A DNA stretch of 20,200 nucleotides. Origin: DASWHD01 sp036393335 (lineage in GTDB: Bacteria; CG2-30-53-67; CG2-30-70-394). Position 1 is the stretch's first letter. Each line of letters begins with the position of its first letter. Both the position numbers and the translations under genes were made by a program. Positions 16,241 through 20,200 of this stretch are shown one piece after another. The stretch lies in contig DASWHD010000238.1 in NCBI GenBank assembly GCA_036393335.1, positions 1 to 20,200 on the forward strand, given 5' to 3'. The notes beneath the pieces were generated by a model. It was given only the letters and a program-made list of their open reading frames with translations, searched no databases and had not been told where the DNA came from.

Positions 16241-16507
16241 ATGACCTGCGATCAGCACGAGACGGTGGTCCGGGCCGAACGTCACGTGCGGTCGCCGCGT
16301 TCCAACGAAGAAGAGGTGGCGCGCTGGCTCCACGAGCACCACGACAAGGACGTCCTCGCCGTCCACCTCGCCTACCTCCTGGAGCACATGGATGAAGAGG
16401 TCCGTTGCCAGTTCTTCCACTCCCTGCAGGACTGCCAGGCGAGCAAGGAGCCGCGGATCCATCAGCGCCTCGCCGAGTCGTTGTACGAGGCGACAGTGAG
16501 CGACTAA
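16241..16507 (+). CDS. Small acidic hypothetical protein
   Basis: An 88-residue protein I do not recognise, with no signal peptide or membrane segment. It is predicted helical and rich in His, Asp and Glu, with segments EEVARWLHEHHDKDVLAVH and LLEHMDEEVRCQFFHSLQDC. Evidence that it is real: a GGGGAAG ribosome binding site 7 bases before ATG 16241, strong G/C preference at third codon positions throughout, and a regular heptad-like hydrophobic pattern. It is divergent from the Wzz-recombinase gene across a 226-base gap, which contains two direct copies of CACCGGTTG (16180-16188 and 16220-16228). A longer open frame on the opposite strand (16004-16534) is less gene-like. Confidence 0.65.
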   Translation: MTCDQHETVVRAERHVRSPRSNEEEVARWLHEHHDKDVLAVHLAYLLEHMDEEVRCQFFHSLQDCQASKEPRIHQRLAESLYEATVSD

Positions 16508-16719
16508 CCGGCCCGCACCGCGGTGGCCAACCACGGGCGTGCGGGCGACGGACAGCGTACCCGGCGCCGGCGGGATGCGGGGGATCGCCGGTCGGCGGTA
16601 GAATGCTGTCCTGCCGTCCGGGTTGGTGGTGTCGCTCCACCGGATTCATCATCGCCCATGGTCGGCTTCGGCGGTGGGGCCGAGGTCCGACACGGACGGG
16701 CATCGGAGGAGGAGGAGGG

Positions 16720-16992
16720 ATGGACACGAAGCTCTTTGCCACGGTGTTCGTGACGGTGTTTCTCGCGGAGATCGCCGACAAGACCCAGGTGGCGACCCTG
16801 CTCTACGCCACCCGGGGCGGGAACGACCGCCTCACGGTCTTCCTCGGCTCGGCTGCAGCCCTGGTGGTGGCCTCGGCGATCGCCGTGTTCGCCGGTGTGC
16901 TGCTCTCCCACTGGCTCAATCCAAAGTACGTCTCCTGGGTGGCCGGAGCCGCATTCATCCTCGTGGGCGTGTGGGTCCTGGTCGCGGCGTGA
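16720..16992 (+). CDS. Half-size GDT1/TMEM165-family (UPF0016) cation transporter
   Basis: A 90-residue membrane protein with three hydrophobic helices (about residues 5-30, 36-66 and 70-90). It carries the family signature in FLAEIADKTQVATLL, where Glu17, Asp20, Lys21 and Thr22 correspond to the E-x-G-D-K-T motif (Gly is Ala here). Full-size GDT1 proteins have about 200 residues with two inverted copies of this unit and exchange Mn2+ or Ca2+ for protons. This is a single copy, so the working transporter should be a homodimer or need a second half-size partner, and none is visible nearby. The start at 16720 follows a GGAGGAGGAGG ribosome binding site. I found no yybP-ykoY manganese riboswitch in the 212 bases upstream. 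Confidence 0.91.
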   Translation: MDTKLFATVFVTVFLAEIADKTQVATLLYATRGGNDRLTVFLGSAAALVVASAIAVFAGVLLSHWLNPKYVSWVAGAAFILVGVWVLVAA

Positions 16993-17076
16993 TTGGCCCA
17001 CGGCACCGGTAACGCGGCACACTGGCGCGCATGCCGCGGCGGATTCTCGTCGACGGCGGCGAGCGGTCCGGACGCC

Positions 17077-19761
17077 CTACGCGGCGGAGGTGCCGGCAGC
17101 CTCCTGGATCAGGGCCGCGAGCTCCGGGACGCACGAGCCGCAATTGCTCCCGGCCTTGAGGGCGTCGCCGACCTGTTCGGGTGAGGCGAGGCGGTGGCGG
17201 CGGATCGCCGCCAGCAGGGTGTTGCGACCCACGCCGAAGCAGGAGCAGACCGTGGGCCCGGCGTCCCCCTCGGCGCGCGGTGGCCGGGCGGCCAGGAGGC
17301 TCGCCCGGTCCCGGAAGTCGAGGCGGTCGTGGGCAAAGAGGCGCGCGAGCCACGCCCGGGTGGGGAGGTCGTGGGCCGGGGCGGCGAACAGACACGCCAC
17401 CAGCCGGTCGCCGGCGATGCGCGCGGCGCGGTAACGGCCGGCGGCCGGGTCGTGGTACTCCAACCATTCGCCGGCGCCCCCCATGAGGCGGGCCGCCCAC
17501 GTGCTCCAGTCGTCCGGCTCCGCCACACCGGCCAACTCGTAGCGCCAGAAGTGGTGGCCGCGCACGCTCACCCAGTAGCCCAGGCCGGTGACGGCGATAC
17601 GCTCGCGGCTCAGGAGGAAGGCGTGCCAGGCCGGGCGATAGGGCACCACCTCCACCGGCGCGTGCTTCGACTCCGGCTCGCCGGAGATCGGATCGGTGTA
17701 CGGCGCCACCAGGTCGTTCACGCAGCCGCAGGCGGCGAACGGGCCGCTCCAGTGGATCGGCGCGAAGACCGAGCCAGGGCGCTGCCCGGTCTCGAGGTGG
17801 ACCCGCGCCAGCATCTCCCCCTGGGGGCCGGTGAGGCGGGCCAGGGCACCGTCGGTCAGGCCGCGGCTGGCGGCATCGACGGGATGGATCTCGACGTAGG
17901 GCTCCGCGGTGTGACCGGTGAGGCGCGGGGCGCTGCCGGTGCGCGTCATGGTGTGCCACTGGTCGCGGATGCGGCCGGTGTTGAGGACCAGGGGATGGCG
18001 CGCAGTGGTGCGGCGCATCGGCGGCCGGGGGGTGATGGCGACGAACCGGGCGCGCCGGTCGGCAGTGGCGAAGCGCCGGTCGGCGAACAGCCGCGGGGTT
18101 CCTTCCCGCCGGCCCTCGGGGACCGGCCACTGGACCGGCGCCAGGGCGTCGTAGCCGGCGTCGTCGAGGGCCGCCAGGCCACCGATGTCGAAGGCTCGTG
18201 TGCCGCCGTTCTCGAAGCCGGAGAGGGCGGCGTGCTCGCGGAAGATGTCGCCCGGGCCGGCGTAGGGGAAGGACTCGGAGAAACCCATGCGGTGGGCCAC
18301 CTGGGTGATGATCCACCAGTCGGGCCGTGCCTCCCCCGGCGGTGGCAGGAACGGCCGCTGGCGCGAGATGCGGCGCTCCGAGTTGGTCACCGTGCCGTCC
18401 TTCTCCCCCCAGGTGGCCGCCGGCAGGAGGACATCGGCGCAGTCGGCGGTGTCGGTGCGGCGCACGCAGTCGGAGAGCACCACCAGCTCGCAGCGCTGCA
18501 GCGCCCGGTGCGCGGCGAAGGCGTCGGGTAGGCTGACCGCCGGGTTGGTGGCCATGATCCACACCGCGCGGATTCGGCCGTCGCCCACCGCCTGGAAGAG
18601 GTCGACCGCCTTGAGACCCGGGGCACGGGCGATCGCCGGCGCACCCCAGAAGCGCTGTACCCGGTCACAGGTGTCGTCGCCGAAATCCATATGCGCCGCG
18701 AGGGTGTTGGCCAGCCCGCCGACCTCGCGGCCACCCATGGCGTTGGGCTGGCCGGTGAGGGAGAAGGGACCCATGCCGGGGCGGCCGATGCGTCCCGTCG
18801 CCAGGTGGCAGTTGACGATCGCGTTCACCTTGTCCGTGCCGCTGGAGGACTGGTTGATCCCCTGGGAGAAGAGGGTGACGACCCGCTCGGTGGTGGCGAA
18901 CCAGTGGTAGAGCTGGGCCACCGCCACCTCCGGCACGCCGCACTTGGCCGCGGTGGTGGCGATGTCCGGCGCCGCGGCCCGGGCTGCCGCCAAGGCGTCC
19001 TCCAGACCGGTGGTGCTGGTCTCGGTGAACTCGGTGTCGAGGAAGCCGCGGGCGGCGAGGTGGGTGAGCAGCCCGTTGAACAGCACCGCGTCGCTGCCGG
19101 GGGCGAGGGGCAGATGGAGGTCGGCGAGGTCGCAGGTGGGGGTGCGCCGCGGGTCGATCACCACCACCCGCAGGTTGTGCCGGGCGCGCTTGGCGTCGGC
19201 GATGCGCTGGTACAGCACCGGGTGGCACCAGGCGGCGTTGGAGCCGACCACGAGAACGAGGTGCGCCTCGTCCAGGTCCTCGTAGCAGCCGGGGACCACG
19301 TCCGCGCCGAACGCGCGCTTGTGGCCCGCCACGGTGCTGGACATGCACAGGCGAGAGTTGGTGTCGATGTTGGCCGCGCCGATGAACCCCTTCATCAGCT
19401 TGTTGGCCACGTAGTAGTCCTCGGTGAGGAGCTGGCCCGAGCAGTAGAAGGCGACCGCGTTTGGCCCGTCCTCGCGGAGGATGCGCGCGAAGCCGCTCGC
19501 CACCGCGTCCAGGGCGGCGTCCCATGGCGCCCGCCGGCCGGCGATCTCCGGGTAGAGCAGGCGATCGTCGAGGTCCAGGGTCTCGGCCAGGGCCGTGCCC
19601 TTGGAACACAGGCGGCCGCGATTGGCGGGGTGGGCCGGGTCGCCGGCGATCGTCACCCGGCCATCGCCCTCGACCGTCGCCGTCACCCCGCACCCTACCC
19701 CGCAGTAGGGGCAGGTGGTGGCGACCCGTTGCCGGTCTTTGAGGCGGGCGTCGCTATTCAT
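17077..19761 (-). CDS. nasA: Assimilatory nitrate reductase catalytic subunit
   Basis: This cytoplasmic molybdopterin enzyme reduces nitrate to nitrite for nitrogen assimilation. The N-terminal [4Fe-4S] ligands are Cys17, Cys20, Cys24 and Cys52 (CPYCGVGC, then RGRLCSKG). The molybdenum-site segment NSRLCMSSTVAGHKRAFGAD is typical of the Nas/Nar-B branch, and the C-terminal molydopterin-dinucleotide-binding domain follows (LVLNTGRIRDQWHTMTRTG). The protein ends with a BFD-like [2Fe-2S] domain: C839 and C841 (CSCFGVG) and C874 and C877 (SNCGSC). This extra domain occurs in NasA forms that take electrons from a flavoprotein or ferredoxin. The length of 894 residues is normal. There is no signal peptide, as expected for the assimilatory type. 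ATG 19761 has no clear Shine-Dalgarno sequence. It lies downstream of nirD, separated by a gap with a large inverted repeat. Confidence 0.96.
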   Translation of the reverse strand: MNSDARLKDRQRVATTCPYCGVGCGVTATVEGDGRVTIAGDPAHPANRGRLCSKGTALAETLDLDDRLLYPEIAGRRAPWDAALDAVASGFARILREDGPNAVAFYCSGQLLTEDYYVANKLMKGFIGAANIDTNSRLCMSSTVAGHKRAFGADVVPGCYEDLDEAHLVLVVGSNAAWCHPVLYQRIADAKRARHNLRVVVIDPRRTPTCDLADLHLPLAPGSDAVLFNGLLTHLAARGFLDTEFTETSTTGLEDALAAARAAAPDIATTAAKCGVPEVAVAQLYHWFATTERVVTLFSQGINQSSSGTDKVNAIVNCHLATGRIGRPGMGPFSLTGQPNAMGGREVGGLANTLAAHMDFGDDTCDRVQRFWGAPAIARAPGLKAVDLFQAVGDGRIRAVWIMATNPAVSLPDAFAAHRALQRCELVVLSDCVRRTDTADCADVLLPAATWGEKDGTVTNSERRISRQRPFLPPPGEARPDWWIITQVAHRMGFSESFPYAGPGDIFREHAALSGFENGGTRAFDIGGLAALDDAGYDALAPVQWPVPEGRREGTPRLFADRRFATADRRARFVAITPRPPMRRTTARHPLVLNTGRIRDQWHTMTRTGSAPRLTGHTAEPYVEIHPVDAASRGLTDGALARLTGPQGEMLARVHLETGQRPGSVFAPIHWSGPFAACGCVNDLVAPYTDPISGEPESKHAPVEVVPYRPAWHAFLLSRERIAVTGLGYWVSVRGHHFWRYELAGVAEPDDWSTWAARLMGGAGEWLEYHDPAAGRYRAARIAGDRLVACLFAAPAHDLPTRAWLARLFAHDRLDFRDRASLLAARPPRAEGDAGPTVCSCFGVGRNTLLAAIRRHRLASPEQVGDALKAGSNCGSCVPELAALIQEAAGTSAA

Positions 19762-19807
19762 GGTTAGCTGTGGGCAGGAGGGGGGTAGGGTGACATCGGC
19801 AAAGGAC

Positions 19808-19880
19808 TGTAGGGCCGGCCTCGGGCCACCGATGCCGCTAGGCGGGGATGGCGTCGGTGGCCCGTGAAGCCGGCCCTACA
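19808..19880. repeat. 73-base near-perfect inverted repeat between nirD and nasA
   Basis: The outer arms TGTAGGGCCGGC (19808-19819) and GCCGGCCCTACA (19869-19880) are perfectly complementary over 12 bp. The inner arms at 19823-19836 and 19850-19863 pair over 14 positions with one G-U wobble. A small asymmetric internal loop (3 versus 5 bases) separates the two stems, and the apical loop is 13 bases. The flush, symmetrical ends look like a palindromic interspersed or MITE-like element. In the transcript it would form a strong hairpin within the nir-nas gap. No T-run follows on either side. Confidence 0.88.
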
Positions 19881-19918
19881 AGGCGACATTGCGTGTTCAT
19901 CGGTCGTGGTCCGTCGGG

Positions 19919-20200
19919 TTAGCCGCAGGCCGGGGCGGCATCGCGCACGGACAGCGACAGGTAGATCTCGCGCCCTTCCAGCCTCACCGGGTGGTGGCCC
20001 GTGCACCCCTCGTCGGGCGGGACGGCCACGCCGGTCTCCAGGTCGATCGTCCAGTTGTGCAGGGGGCAGGCGACCCGATGGCCGAAGACGATGCCCTGGG
20101 AGAGCGGCCCGCCCTTGTGCGGGCAGCGGTCGCGCAGGGCGAAGACCTGGTCGTCCGCGGTGCGGAACAAGGCGATGTCGCCCTCTGCGGTGCGCACCAC
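19919..20200 (-). CDS. nirD: Assimilatory nitrite reductase small subunit, Rieske type (5' end beyond window)
   Basis: The C-terminal 93 residues of a NirD protein; the gene runs off the right edge, so its start is not seen. The codon at the edge is a GTG but is probably internal, because the family normally has about 15-20 further residues. The Rieske [2Fe-2S] ligands are all present: CPHKGG (Cys, His) and CPLHNW (Cys, His), 17 residues apart, followed by DLETG. Some NirD proteins, such as that of E. coli, have lost these ligands, so this is the cluster-bearing type. NirD works with the large NirB subunit, expected just outside the window, to reduce nitrite to ammonium with NAD(P)H. nasA lies downstream on the same strand. 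Confidence 0.93.
   Translation of the reverse strand: MVRTAEGDIALFRTADDQVFALRDRCPHKGGPLSQGIVFGHRVACPLHNWTIDLETGVAVPPDEGCTGHHPVRLEGREIYLSLSVRDAAPACG

Noticed and set aside
16004..16534. A 176-codon minus-strand gene upstream of the Wzz-like gene
   Set aside because: It overlaps both the Wzz start region and the better-supported small plus-strand gene, whose ribosome binding site and third-position G/C bias are stronger.
16508..16719. Manganese (yybP-ykoY) riboswitch upstream of the GDT1-like gene
   Set aside because: I looked for the conserved GGGGAGUAGC-type core and the paired element and did not find them. A TAGAAT at 16599-16604 lacks a credible -35 box.

Overview
This is a GC-rich bacterial chromosome segment with densely packed coding sequence and no gene-free gap above 300 bases. 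GlnD, an ExbB/ExbD pair, a long-chain polyprenyl diphosphate synthase and outer-envelope polysaccharide machinery point to a Gram-negative, proteobacterium-like organism. The sequence alone does not separate gamma- from delta-type lineages. I see no rRNA, tRNA, CRISPR array, insertion sequence or prophage.

Layout. Positions 48-1022 (minus) hold an octaprenyl-type diphosphate synthase (IspB). It is divergent from a plus-strand run of miaB (tRNA methylthiotransferase), a small VanZ-family membrane protein that overlaps miaB by 4 bases, and glnD (PII uridylyltransferase, 3040-5772). Converging on glnD is a minus-strand operon at 10085-5833: a 1024-residue secreted TPR protein, an ExbB/TolQ-type channel subunit and an ExbD/TolR-type subunit. 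This looks like a proton-motive-force-driven envelope complex with a TPR partner. Divergent from it is a plus-strand run of an ExeA-like ATPase with a C-terminal membrane anchor and two tandem, dissimilar RsmE-family 16S rRNA uridine methyltransferases. The first RsmE gene is bracketed by heptanucleotide repeats: 13 perfect TGCCTAC units at its 5' side and five degenerate units at its 3' end.

The segment 12870-16014 (minus) encodes a polysaccharide chain-length determinant (Wzz/GumC type) and, downstream of it, a glycine-rich-linker lipoprotein of unknown function. The gap between them holds a 20-bp dyad and a hairpin that would cover the lipoprotein's ribosome binding site. The Wzz protein is the most unusual object in the window. 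Where many relatives carry a cytoplasmic tyrosine kinase, it carries a domain that reads like the catalytic domain of a tyrosine recombinase, with four of the six catalytic positions lost. A small acidic hypothetical gene and a half-size GDT1/TMEM165 cation transporter follow on the plus strand.

The right end (17077-20200, minus) is nitrate assimilation: nirD (Rieske nitrite reductase subunit, cut by the window edge), then nasA (assimilatory nitrate reductase with a C-terminal BFD-type [2Fe-2S] domain). A 73-base, nearly perfect inverted repeat lies between them. Nitrate to ammonium assimilation here and PII signalling through GlnD belong to the same physiology, though they lie about 11 kb apart and are not one operon.
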